Source: an uncultured Muribaculaceae bacterium | GTDB taxonomy: Bacteria > Bacteroidota > Bacteroidia > Bacteroidales > Muribaculaceae | Length of the DNA stretch: 33,027 nucleotides | Assembly (NCBI GenBank): GCA_910585755.1 | Contig: CAJUFH010000034.1 | Coordinates: 1-33,027, forward strand | Reading direction: 5' to 3' | Shown here: positions 19,476-27,944 of the stretch, one piece after another | Numbering within the stretch: position 1 is the first letter of the stretch | Layout: each line of letters starts with the position of its first letter | The notes under the pieces: model-generated | Told to the model about the DNA's origin: nothing | Database searches by the model: none | Seen by the model: only the letters and a program-made list of their open reading frames with translations | Translations under genes and position numbers: made by a program

Positions 19476-22373
19476 TCAGTACCACTCGATACCGTTGGTA
19501 CGGGAAGAGCGTTTGTCGTACTTCAGGTCGCTCAGGAGCGACGACTTCACTGAGATATGGAAGTTATAGCTCTTATACGGGCCGACGGGAATCACACTCG
19601 CCCGCATCGCAAAACAGTGGAGATCGCGCCCGATATTGATGTTCATGTACGCGATTTTGTGGGTATCGAAGTTGTAGGATGCCGTTGCGGAAAACTCCCA
19701 GTTCTTTGTCGGGCGGATATTGCCCGACAGGCTGAGATTCTGCGTTATGCGGCCGTCATACTCCATTTTCTTCTTGTTGAAGGCCCCGTAGGAGTAGTTG
19801 ATCGAGTAGTTGACGCTGAGGCTCCAGGGAACCGACCACGGGGCATAGCCGTCCTCGTCAAGCGTGATGTCGTCGTTACCGTGGTTGTGGCCGCCGCGCC
19901 CTCCGCGGGTATCGCGGTTCAGGTAGTCGTTGTCGAAACCCGACGATTCGTCGGGGGGCGGATTGTTCTGCCCTTTTCCCTTCCCTCCGTCATCCTTTTT
20001 CTTCTTTTTGAAAGTGTCGTTGTTGAAGGTGTACGAGAAGGAGGTGCCGGTAGACGACAGGCGACCAAGCCCCTTGCCGACTTTCCAGCGGGGCACGTTG
20101 ACGCGCACCGGGTTACCGGCGGCGTTAAGCTGGTAGGTATACACGTCCCAGGTTGCCGAAAGGCTCAGGTTGAACTGCTTGGTCAGGCGCAGCAGCAACG
20201 AGGTGTTGATATTACTCCAGTTCAGGGAGTCAGCAGCGAAGTTGTAGCTCTGCGACACGGTGAAATTCTCGATAAGCGAAATCTTCTTTTCTCCGATGGA
20301 ATCGTTGTCGCTCTTGACCTTCATCTCGACATTGTTGGCGAGAGAGACGGAGACAGCTCCCGTGCGCCCTTCTCCCGGTACTCCGAAAAGCGCGTTGGGG
20401 AACAGCGAGTAGCGCCTCGTTTGCTTGTTGCCCTGCGGGTCGACGTAGCTGTATTGGCCGTAATAGCCGAAGAACGACGAGCCGAAGTCGGGAGCGCCGG
20501 TAAACGAGATTGTCGGGGTGAGGACGTGGCGTATCATCTTCACCTTGTCCCCTAAGAACGGCAGCGGCTGGAAGAAGCCGTAAATCTTCGTATCGAGCGA
20601 GACTGACGCGTTGAAGTCCCATACGTTGTAGAAGCTGTACGACGTATCGGCTACCTCGGCCGAAGCGGCGGGGTCCCACGAGCGGCGCACCTTCTGGGTG
20701 TACATTCGGTCGTTGAGCGAAATCGACGGCGTGAGGTTGAAATATTTGAAGAGAGAGAAGGTCGCGGAGATAGGCACGCTGTGCTTCATGCCGTTGCGCC
20801 AGTCCTTGATCAGCGACTTGTGGAAAAACTCGTTCTGCGGCGCTGTAAGGGAGTTCTGAAACTGGCCGGAGTAGGACAGGCGGATTTTCTCGTACCATTT
20901 CTCGTCGCCGACAGCCTTTTTGCGCTTAAAGGGGTTGGTCTGCGACATCGTGACGTTGATGTTAGGGAACGAGATAGCGAGGGTCGAGTTCTGAGTGCGC
21001 TGCGAGATATTCAGCGAGGTCGATAGCGACCATTTCGACTGCGGGAAGCGGTATGAGAGATTGACGGTCGAACTCTTCGTGTTCTCGGTGAACGCGCTCG
21101 AATAATAGGAGTTAACCGAGTTGCGGGTATAGCCCGAAGTAGTGAAGTTCACCGATGCCGACAGGTTCATGTTGGGGTTCGCCTTTGAATCCTGCGTGTG
21201 GCTCCAGATTACCTGGAAGTTCGTTGCCGTGGAATAGTCGGGATCCCCCTTCTCTCCGTAGATGCTTTTCAGGTAATTGATATTGAAGCGGCCGTTGAAC
21301 TTATAGCGTTTGTTGTAGGTCGATTGGGCGGAAAGGCCCCACGAGCCCTTGGTGTATATTTCCCCCGTCAATGCCATATCAATATTGTCATTTATGGCGA
21401 AATAATAGCCGCCGTCGCTGAGGTAGAAGCCCCGGTTGTAGTCGTCGCCGAACGTCGGGACAATCACGCCGGAAGCGTATTTGTCGGTAAAGGGGAAATA
21501 GCCGAACGGCACGGCGAGAGGGAGCGGCAGCCCCGCGAGCACCATATACGCCGGGCCCGTCACGATGTTTTTCTTCGGTCTTACCTTCGCGCGGGTAAGC
21601 TGCAGCCAGAAGTGTGGGTCCTCGTGGTTGTCGCAGGTGGTGTATTTGCCGTTCTGTATGTAGTAATCCTCCCCGGCGGTCTTCTTCGTCTGGCCTCCGG
21701 TTAGATACCCCTCGCCTTGCTGCGTTATGACATCGGAGATAAATCCGCGCTTCGACTTGAAGTTATAGCGCATCGTTTTGGACTCGTAGCTCGTGCCCCC
21801 CTCCTCGAACACGGGGGTTCCCTGAAGGTCGCCGATAGAGTCCGGGGTACCGCAGGCGTAGACAATGCTGGAATCCAGGTCGAGCTGGATTTCCGAGGCG
21901 GTAAGTTTCAGGTTTCCGTAGTCGACCTTGCCGTCGCCGTACATATACGTTGTCTGACGCCCGATAAGAATCATGGAGTCAGCCGACGAGAACACAACCT
22001 GGTTGTCGAGATCGACTTTCTGACGGCGTATTTTCGACTGACGCGGTGGCCGGAGCGAGTCGGAAACGACGGCTAATGAGTCGGCTGCCGCGGGGACGGA
22101 GTCATTCGCATAAGGCACGGAATCGACAGCGGCGGTGTCGGCCATCAGCCACGCGCCGTTCATCGAATCAATCACAGCCGAATCCGTGGGGGAGAAAAGC
22201 GTCCGGGCGGGAGCGGAAAGGAGCGGTATGTCCTGCGAAGAATCCGCAAGCTCGGCCGGTGCGTCGGCCACAGGGACCTGCGAGGACGCGTCAAGGCCGT
22301 CGCGGGAGAAGAGATTCCCCGCGAGAAGAGACGCCACGAATATCAGCAGTATATATATATGAGAATGTCTCAA
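19476..22373 (-). CDS. lptD: LPS-assembly protein LptD, Bacteroidota type
   Basis: LptD is the outer-membrane beta-barrel that places lipopolysaccharide on the cell surface. The 965-residue protein has a signal-like N-terminus (ILLIFVASLLAG), a serine/alanine/aspartate-rich linker (about 25-110), and an OstA/LptA-like beta-jellyroll (about 120-255, with repeated YGNLKLTASEIQLDL-type strands). A long barrel (about 270-965) follows, made of alternating amphipathic strands and ending in aromatic IEWY. The start appears to be TTG at 22373; a stop codon lies directly upstream in frame and no ATG precedes the signal peptide. A stretch rich in Lys/Gly/Asp (KKKKKDDGGKGKGQ region) lies in a likely extracellular or periplasmic loop. 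The gene is followed after 71 bp by prfB. Confidence 0.88.
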   Translation of the reverse strand: MRHSHIYILLIFVASLLAGNLFSRDGLDASSQVPVADAPAELADSSQDIPLLSAPARTLFSPTDSAVIDSMNGAWLMADTAAVDSVPYANDSVPAAADSLAVVSDSLRPPRQSKIRRQKVDLDNQVVFSSADSMILIGRQTTYMYGDGKVDYGNLKLTASEIQLDLDSSIVYACGTPDSIGDLQGTPVFEEGGTSYESKTMRYNFKSKRGFISDVITQQGEGYLTGGQTKKTAGEDYYIQNGKYTTCDNHEDPHFWLQLTRAKVRPKKNIVTGPAYMVLAGLPLPLAVPFGYFPFTDKYASGVIVPTFGDDYNRGFYLSDGGYYFAINDNIDMALTGEIYTKGSWGLSAQSTYNKRYKFNGRFNINYLKSIYGEKGDPDYSTATNFQVIWSHTQDSKANPNMNLSASVNFTTSGYTRNSVNSYYSSAFTENTKSSTVNLSYRFPQSKWSLSTSLNISQRTQNSTLAISFPNINVTMSQTNPFKRKKAVGDEKWYEKIRLSYSGQFQNSLTAPQNEFFHKSLIKDWRNGMKHSVPISATFSLFKYFNLTPSISLNDRMYTQKVRRSWDPAASAEVADTSYSFYNVWDFNASVSLDTKIYGFFQPLPFLGDKVKMIRHVLTPTISFTGAPDFGSSFFGYYGQYSYVDPQGNKQTRRYSLFPNALFGVPGEGRTGAVSVSLANNVEMKVKSDNDSIGEKKISLIENFTVSQSYNFAADSLNWSNINTSLLLRLTKQFNLSLSATWDVYTYQLNAAGNPVRVNVPRWKVGKGLGRLSSTGTSFSYTFNNDTFKKKKKDDGGKGKGQNNPPPDESSGFDNDYLNRDTRGGRGGHNHGNDDITLDEDGYAPWSVPWSLSVNYSINYSYGAFNKKKMEYDGRITQNLSLSGNIRPTKNWEFSATASYNFDTHKIAYMNINIGRDLHCFAMRASVIPVGPYKSYNFHISVKSSLLSDLKYDKRSSRTNGIEWY

Positions 22374-22397
22374 TTAACTTCTTCGCAAAATTCCTTG

Positions 22398-22405
22398 CAA
22401 AATTA
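22398..22405 (-). promoter_or_regulatory. -7 promoter box for lptD
   Basis: TAATTTTG followed by C on the minus strand (22405-22398) is an exact TAnnTTTG box, giving a start near 22392 and a leader of about 18 bases before the TTG. The neighbouring sequence repeats GGAATTTGCG and GGAATTTTGCG around it. Confidence 0.5.
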
Positions 22406-22490
22406 CGCAAATTCCCTGACATTCCCCACCCTGCCCGTCAAAAAAATAAGAAATGCCGCCCATCACAATCCCGTATCGGAACTGACAGCC

Positions 22491-23450
22491 TCAACGCATT
22501 ATTAATTTCCGGGTAACAGAGGGGCCCGCGTCGCTGACTGTCAGCATATAACAGCCCGGAGTCAATCCCTCGAACATCGTAACGCCCGACTCTGCCTTAT
22601 TGACGGCGACAACCGCGCCGTCAATCCGACTCAGGTGCGCCACCGCGCCCTCCGAAAGCCCCGACAGGCTTATCGTTCCTGCCTCGGCCACAACTCGGAA
22701 TTGAACTTCTTTCAGCGGCTCTTGTAGAGACGAAGTTCCGTCGGTTATATATGGGAACTCCGACCAGCCGGGAGCTGAACGATATGCCTCAACAGCGCCG
22801 ACCGGCACTTTCAGACCGCATCCATCTGTTAAGATTCCGCTAAAAGAGTTGGATGCGAGTGCGGGAGGAGTAGGATTCAGCAGTATGATATTCTTTACCG
22901 AGGTACATCCGGCAAACATATATTCGCCTAATTTCGAGACGTTTGCTCCGATTGTTATTGATGCAAGACTCTTGTTGTCGGAAAACGGGGAATAGCCTCG
23001 CCGTGAGGTGTAGGTAAGCTCTCGGCCGAGATACAGCGTCGCGACCGGGGCATCGGCGAACAGTCCGGCGTTGAGCATCGGAATATACCCCATCGAAAGG
23101 GGTTGTCTGCCGTCAGCGACCACCACTTCCGCAAGAGTCGAGCAGAAGCTGAACGCATCGTTTCCGATTGAAAGAACGCTTTCAGGAATCGTTACGGAAG
23201 TCACGCCTACGCACTCCTCAAACGCCTTATCGTCAATCGCTGTGACCGCGTACTCCCAATCGTCTGCCCTTACTGACGACGGAATAACAACCGGCCCCGT
23301 CAAGGATGCATCAGCCTTGACCAACGACGCGTAGTTGCCCGTCAAGATTGAATACTCCAACCCGTCAACGCTGAAATGCCCGGTTGCTGCCACAGCGCAC
23401 AACCCAGCGGCGAAAGCGAGCATCAATATATGTAACCGCCGGCAGTTCAT
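22491..23450 (-). CDS. Secreted BspA-type leucine-rich-repeat protein
   Basis: The 319-residue product has a signal peptide (MNCRRLHILMLAFAAGLCAVAATG), then BspA/LRR_5-type repeats between about residues 65 and 205: AFEECVGVTSVTIPESVLSIG, AFSFCSTLAEVVV, SITIGANVSKLGEYMFAGCTSVKNI. The last 70 residues (FRVVAEAGTISLSGLSEG to SVTRKLIMR) resemble a beta-sandwich C-terminal sorting domain of the type IX secretion kind, with the closing pattern G-CYMLTVSD-RKLIMR. Surface display is inferred. Its ATG overlaps the stop of the upstream AsmA-like gene as ATGA, so the two are translationally coupled, which is unusual for a BspA-like protein. Ligand unknown. Confidence 0.8.
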   Translation of the reverse strand: MNCRRLHILMLAFAAGLCAVAATGHFSVDGLEYSILTGNYASLVKADASLTGPVVIPSSVRADDWEYAVTAIDDKAFEECVGVTSVTIPESVLSIGNDAFSFCSTLAEVVVADGRQPLSMGYIPMLNAGLFADAPVATLYLGRELTYTSRRGYSPFSDNKSLASITIGANVSKLGEYMFAGCTSVKNIILLNPTPPALASNSFSGILTDGCGLKVPVGAVEAYRSAPGWSEFPYITDGTSSLQEPLKEVQFRVVAEAGTISLSGLSEGAVAHLSRIDGAVVAVNKAESGVTMFEGLTPGCYMLTVSDAGPSVTRKLIMR

Positions 23451-26400
23451 TTCTTCTTATCCTCTTGCAGTACGGGGACAACCGGGGGCTGCTTCGAAAG
23501 CGGGAAGCGGCGTTTGTCGGGATTGTCAATCATCCCCTGCTTAATCATAATCAGGGAGTCTGTGGCCGTGATATTATCACCCGTGCCGATTGCCGTCGAG
23601 GGGGAAGCTATGCCGCCGGCTCTGTCAAGCCGGGAGCCGCGCCCTCCGGGCCGGGAACCGCTAACATTCCCGGCATTAGATGACTCCGGGAAGTCGAGCT
23701 TGCCGAGTTTGGCCTTGGATATGCCGGTGCGGAACACGCGGTCTATCTGCTCCACAAGGTTGATTCGCGTCGTGTCCGCGATTGCCTGGCGTTCTACCGC
23801 CATGCGCTCTTTGAACTTGGCGCCCCCGAGCCTTATTTTCATCTTGTCGGGAGTTCCCTTGATATTGATTCCGAACTTAAAGGGTATGGGGGACTTCAAC
23901 ACCGAAACATGGTAGTTGAGGTTCATTGCCAGGTCGTTATGCCCCATGACTCCGAGGCGGTAACGGTCCATGTCAAACATAAAGGGATACAGCTCGATAG
24001 TAGAGTTGTCAATCACGACCTCGACAGCCATATGGTCGATCATGTTCTTTTTCTTGTCGCGGAACAGAAGCCACTTTGATATGGTCTTGAACGTTTCGGG
24101 GTCGAGGAGCACCAGCGAGTCCCCCTCGATTTTAATGGCGGCCTTCAGAGTCGGTATGTCGATATCCATGTTAGGCATCAGGTCGGTTGTGACTGCTACA
24201 TCGGCGTTGACGATGCCGCCGAAGCTCTGCAGCGCCGGAAGCAGGGAGTCAATAGCCGGAATCAGCGACTCAAGCCTGTCGAGCCGGAAGTCATGCACCC
24301 TCATCCCCAGGCCGAACTGGAGGTCGTCTGCCGCCGGAGCCGAATACAGGCCGTCGACATCAATCGAGCCTATGTCGGTCGAGGCGGAAAGGTCGCGGAG
24401 ATTGACTGCCCCGTCAAATACCATCAGGTCTCCGTGGAAATCTCTGAGCGCCAGGTCTGAATAGAGAATGTTGTCGGCCCTCATATGCAGCCGCGCCTCT
24501 ACGTTGCGCGGCACCAGCAACGGCCCGGTCTTCACCGTGTCGGCCATTTCGACAAGCCCTCCGTCATCTGTCTCGCTGTCGCTCCAGACCATCGCCGAAT
24601 CGGCCTGCTGGGCGAGCGCAGGTCCAGCGAAGAGCGCCTGGACAATCTCGTTTACATTGATAGTGTCGGACCGCACGCCAAATTCCACCCGTATTGTGTT
24701 GTTTCGCTTCGAGGTTAGCGCCCGGCGCAGGTTTGAAATCGTACCGTTGAGGAGGAAGTCGCTCCGCCCCGCCCGGTAAGAGAGATTCGACAGCACAACC
24801 GAGTCGTTGTTGAAGCGGAGGTCGATATGGCTCAGGCGGTTGTCAAGCGGGAAATACGGTGTGACCAGGCGGCCGCGGCGCGCGGTTACCCTGCCGCGGA
24901 AATCCCAGCGGCGCAGCAGCGACCGTTCTTTCGCGTCGAGGGTCAAGTTGAGATTCCCCTCGTTGGAAACCGCGGCGGAATCGGTCCGGTGCCCCCGGTT
25001 GGAGCGCGGATGAGTACCATCGGCCGGGCGGTGTCGCCGCTGGCGCATATGCACCGTGAGATCCATATTCGACTTCAGCATAGCGACCTTTGTAAGCGCC
25101 TGCCCCAGGAACATCGCCCCGGCTTCCACGCGAAGCCCCATCTGCGGCGACTTGGCATCCCCCATATATCGACGGAGCGTTCCGGCAATCGATGCCTTGC
25201 GCAGACGGGCGCGCAGGGTATCTGCCGGTGAATCGAATTTCAGACGGTCCACGGCGATGCGGAACCCGAAGGGGTTAATCTCGGTAGTGTCAGCCGAAGT
25301 GCTGCGGTTCATCGCTCCCGCCCCCGCCATAAAGTCGCGGGCTTCCAGGTCCATTCCCATGCCGCTGAACGAGAGGGAATCAACTTTCAGCGATACCTGT
25401 AACAAAGAATCGACTTTCGCCCCGTCGGGTGTGACAAACTTCCCGTTGGTGCCGAAATCCAGCGTGGCAAGCTCAATGAAAGCCGTCCCCGTCTCGGGAA
25501 CTTCGGCATGAATGCGGCGCAGATTCAGCTCCCCCTTGATATCGGCCCTGTGGAACTGCTGGCCCGAAAAGTCGCTCGCCGCGAGATTGAAGTCGGCATT
25601 GCCGTCAATCACGCCAGAAAACTTCGCCGGAATCGCGGCTGCGATTCTCGGAGGTAGCTGCCCGAGGTCAATGCGCCCTTTAAACGCGCCCCGCACTCTC
25701 GGATCAGACACAATCTTTGAAATCGTTCCCTTCAGATCGACATCCGCACCGAGACCTTTGACCACGAATCGCTCTATTTCAAATTCTGAATCGTCAGGCA
25801 CGGCACCGTCATAACGGGCGGCTATCGCGGCTGCGAATTTGTCGATTCGCGCGTTCTCGTAAGATAACGAGCAGTCGGGTATGTTGAGATTGGCTGTGAA
25901 CGACGGAAGCACCGTGTCAGCCATATTCCACGGAGAGGTGAGATTGAACGCCATTTCGACCTCCATATCCGTTTTCAGGGGTTCCGCAAGAGAAGAGTAC
26001 TCGGCGGGGATGTGCGGAAGCATGTCAGAGACCTTCAGTCCTTCCGATCTGACCCTAAGCTCGTTAAGCATCGGCGCCTGAGCCGCGTCAACCGTCGCGT
26101 TGACCAGGAAACGGAAATTGTCAAGGTATATGTCGAAATTTTCCAAAGCGAGCGAGAGGGGATCCTCCGGGCGCCAGGTGATATTGCCATCCGTGCCGAA
26201 AGCCAACGTTTTGAAATTATATTCCTCAAGGAGCGGCATCGATAGACCACCTTTGAGAACGAGCGCGTACATCGGCGCACCCTCCCCTGTAAGCTCTACT
26301 TTCCTAACCGCGACCGCGACATCCAATGAGTCAGGAATCGAAACGTAGCGCAACGGAGCCGCGTCCTGTATCGTAAACCGGCTGATTGATATGTCGGGCA

Positions 26401-26962
26401 GGCTGAGAGGTTCCTCCTTCTCCTCTTCGCACACTTCCGACGGAGGGAAAATATCCAGGTTGGAAAGCGAGTCGGTAGCCTGGACGATATTCACCTTCGG
26501 ACCGACGAAAGCCACGTCATGAAGCGAGATTTTACCGACAAGCAGCGCCATGACGTTGACACTCCCCTTGAACGACTTTACCGACAGGAGCCGCGATGCG
26601 TCGGCCGGGAGTTTCGACGCGACCGAATCCGGCAGCGCGGCCAGCGCGTCGGAAGTCAGCACCAGGGAATCCACCTCCAGCACCATTCGGGGAAAAGTAT
26701 GCCAGAACGTCAGCTCAACCTTTTCGACATCCAGCTTGCCGTTGATATATTTTCCTGCCTGTTCCTCGACCAGCGGGGTCAGACGGGCCGGGGTTAGAAT
26801 CCAGACTATCAGCGAGCATATCGCCACGAAAAGTACCGCAAGCGCGCCAGCGGTCACGCCGAGCCATTTGAGCGCCCTCTTCCATAGCGGCTTGCGCGTC
26901 TTCGGGGCATCGCCGCCGGGCTTGTTCCTGTTATCGGTATCGTAATCTGAATCCTGATACAT
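23447..26962 (-). CDS. AsmA-like protein (bridge-type envelope lipid transport family)
   Basis: The 1171-residue protein has a basic cytoplasmic N-terminus, one membrane helix (about 33-57, GVTAGALAVLFVAICSLIVW) and a very long periplasmic part rich in short beta strands, with an AsmA-like N-terminal motif LTPLVEEQAGKYINGKLDVEKVEL and a C-terminal AsmA domain (about 850-1090). Large AsmA relatives (TamB, YhdP, YdbH) span the periplasm and carry phospholipids between membranes; the same role here is inferred. The C-terminus is low-complexity, rich in Gly, Ser and Arg, and ends EDKKK. A basic insertion with HMRQRRHRPADG lies near residue 640. It is first in a run with the LRR protein, followed by lptD. 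Confidence 0.82.
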   Translation of the reverse strand: MYQDSDYDTDNRNKPGGDAPKTRKPLWKRALKWLGVTAGALAVLFVAICSLIVWILTPARLTPLVEEQAGKYINGKLDVEKVELTFWHTFPRMVLEVDSLVLTSDALAALPDSVASKLPADASRLLSVKSFKGSVNVMALLVGKISLHDVAFVGPKVNIVQATDSLSNLDIFPPSEVCEEEKEEPLSLPDISISRFTIQDAAPLRYVSIPDSLDVAVAVRKVELTGEGAPMYALVLKGGLSMPLLEEYNFKTLAFGTDGNITWRPEDPLSLALENFDIYLDNFRFLVNATVDAAQAPMLNELRVRSEGLKVSDMLPHIPAEYSSLAEPLKTDMEVEMAFNLTSPWNMADTVLPSFTANLNIPDCSLSYENARIDKFAAAIAARYDGAVPDDSEFEIERFVVKGLGADVDLKGTISKIVSDPRVRGAFKGRIDLGQLPPRIAAAIPAKFSGVIDGNADFNLAASDFSGQQFHRADIKGELNLRRIHAEVPETGTAFIELATLDFGTNGKFVTPDGAKVDSLLQVSLKVDSLSFSGMGMDLEARDFMAGAGAMNRSTSADTTEINPFGFRIAVDRLKFDSPADTLRARLRKASIAGTLRRYMGDAKSPQMGLRVEAGAMFLGQALTKVAMLKSNMDLTVHMRQRRHRPADGTHPRSNRGHRTDSAAVSNEGNLNLTLDAKERSLLRRWDFRGRVTARRGRLVTPYFPLDNRLSHIDLRFNNDSVVLSNLSYRAGRSDFLLNGTISNLRRALTSKRNNTIRVEFGVRSDTINVNEIVQALFAGPALAQQADSAMVWSDSETDDGGLVEMADTVKTGPLLVPRNVEARLHMRADNILYSDLALRDFHGDLMVFDGAVNLRDLSASTDIGSIDVDGLYSAPAADDLQFGLGMRVHDFRLDRLESLIPAIDSLLPALQSFGGIVNADVAVTTDLMPNMDIDIPTLKAAIKIEGDSLVLLDPETFKTISKWLLFRDKKKNMIDHMAVEVVIDNSTIELYPFMFDMDRYRLGVMGHNDLAMNLNYHVSVLKSPIPFKFGINIKGTPDKMKIRLGGAKFKERMAVERQAIADTTRINLVEQIDRVFRTGISKAKLGKLDFPESSNAGNVSGSRPGGRGSRLDRAGGIASPSTAIGTGDNITATDSLIMIKQGMIDNPDKRRFPLSKQPPVVPVLQEDKKK

Positions 26963-27000
26963 ATATGAGGCTAAATAATGTCGTTAAACGAATCAAACAA

Positions 27001-27008
27001 CAAATTTA
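27001..27008 (-). promoter_or_regulatory. -7 promoter box for the AsmA-like operon
   Basis: TAAATTTG on the minus strand (27008-27001) is an exact TAnnTTTG box with a predicted start near 26995, about 33 bases before the ATG at 26962. It shares a 142-bp AT-rich divergent spacer with the promoter of the HAD gene. Confidence 0.5.
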
Positions 27009-27069
27009 GCAAAAAATCATATAACCAGCATCCGGGATGCCTAAAAATTCCGGCGCGGCATACATTGTA

Positions 27070-27100
27070 TTAGTTTTTTCACATAAAAGAATTAACTTTG
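27070..27100 (+). promoter_or_regulatory. Promoter of the HAD-histidine kinase pair, predicted leaderless
   Basis: TAACTTTG (27093-27100) is an exact -7 box, and TTAG (27070-27073) occupies the -33 position at 19-base spacing. Only four bases separate the box from the ATG at 27105, so transcription should begin at or beside the start codon. Confidence 0.5.
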
Positions 27101-27104
27101 TGAT

Positions 27105-27944
27105 ATGATTGCAAAGACCCTATATGTAAGCGACCTCGACGGCACGCTGCTCGACAATACCTCCCGCGTCTCCCCCGCGACGGCGGAAATGCTCAACGAG
27201 GCGATCGCGGAGGGCGCGCTGTTCACGGTCGCCACCGCCCGCACCCCGGCAACCGTGCAGCCCCTCCTCAGCGGCGTCAGGATGACGTTACCCGCCATTG
27301 TAATGACGGGGGCCGCCCAATGGGACCTCGACGGACAGCGGTTCCGCTCGATCACGACCATCCCCGAAGAGGATGCCGACCGCATAGCCGAGGCGTTCGA
27401 ACGGGTATGCCTGCGCCCTTTCACATACTGCGTGTCTGGGGATTCCTTCCTGAATGTCTACCACTCAAAGGTCATGAGCCGCCGGGAACTCTCGTTTTAC
27501 GAGGAGAGGCGCCATCTGACCCTCAAGCGCTTCCACCTGGGGCAGAATCCGGCGCGCCGCGACCGCGTGGCGCTCTTTTTCGCCACCGGGCCGGAAAAGA
27601 TCATCGCCGGGGTCTGCGGCGAACTGCAAAAGGTGACGGAATGTTCCGTCTCCTGGTACAAGGACGTCATAACTCCCGACACGGGACTGATTGATATTTA
27701 CGCTCCCGGAGTATCGAAAGCAAAGGCCGTCGGCGAGATGGCGCGGCAGACCGGGGCTACCCGGGTTGTAGTCTTCGGCGACAACCTCAACGACCTCCCG
27801 ATGATGCGCGTGGCGGATGTCAGGGTTGCCGTAGAAAACGCCTTCCCCGAAGTCAAGGAAGCAGCCGACATAGTCATAGGGCCAAACAGCGCTGACTCTG
27901 TCGCCCGCTTCATCCTCGACGACCTCAAACAACAGGCCCGATGA
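27105..27944 (+). CDS. Cof-type HAD-IIB family phosphatase
   Basis: These are cytoplasmic haloacid-dehalogenase-fold phosphatases acting on sugar phosphates and similar small substrates. The 279-residue product has motif I SDLDGTLLD (D10, D12), motif II in VMTGAAQW, and motifs III/IV with K in SKAKAV and GDNLNDLPMM near residue 225. The large cap between motifs II and III is the type IIB form. The ATG at 27105 starts MIAKTLYVSDLDGT, with the catalytic aspartate at the expected distance. It overlaps the next gene, a histidine kinase, as ATGA. The substrate is unknown. Confidence 0.92.
   Translation: MIAKTLYVSDLDGTLLDNTSRVSPATAEMLNEAIAEGALFTVATARTPATVQPLLSGVRMTLPAIVMTGAAQWDLDGQRFRSITTIPEEDADRIAEAFERVCLRPFTYCVSGDSFLNVYHSKVMSRRELSFYEERRHLTLKRFHLGQNPARRDRVALFFATGPEKIIAGVCGELQKVTECSVSWYKDVITPDTGLIDIYAPGVSKAKAVGEMARQTGATRVVVFGDNLNDLPMMRVADVRVAVENAFPEVKEAADIVIGPNSADSVARFILDDLKQQAR

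Noticed and set aside
19405..19485. 27-codon N-terminal extension on prfB
   Set aside because: It translates the repeat-rich spacer into a Leu/Ser/His/Pro-rich segment with no counterpart in RF2 proteins.
22422..22460. U-rich run after the LRR gene as a terminator
   Set aside because: The T7 run is about 19 bases from the nearest, weak 5-bp stem, so the geometry does not fit an intrinsic terminator.
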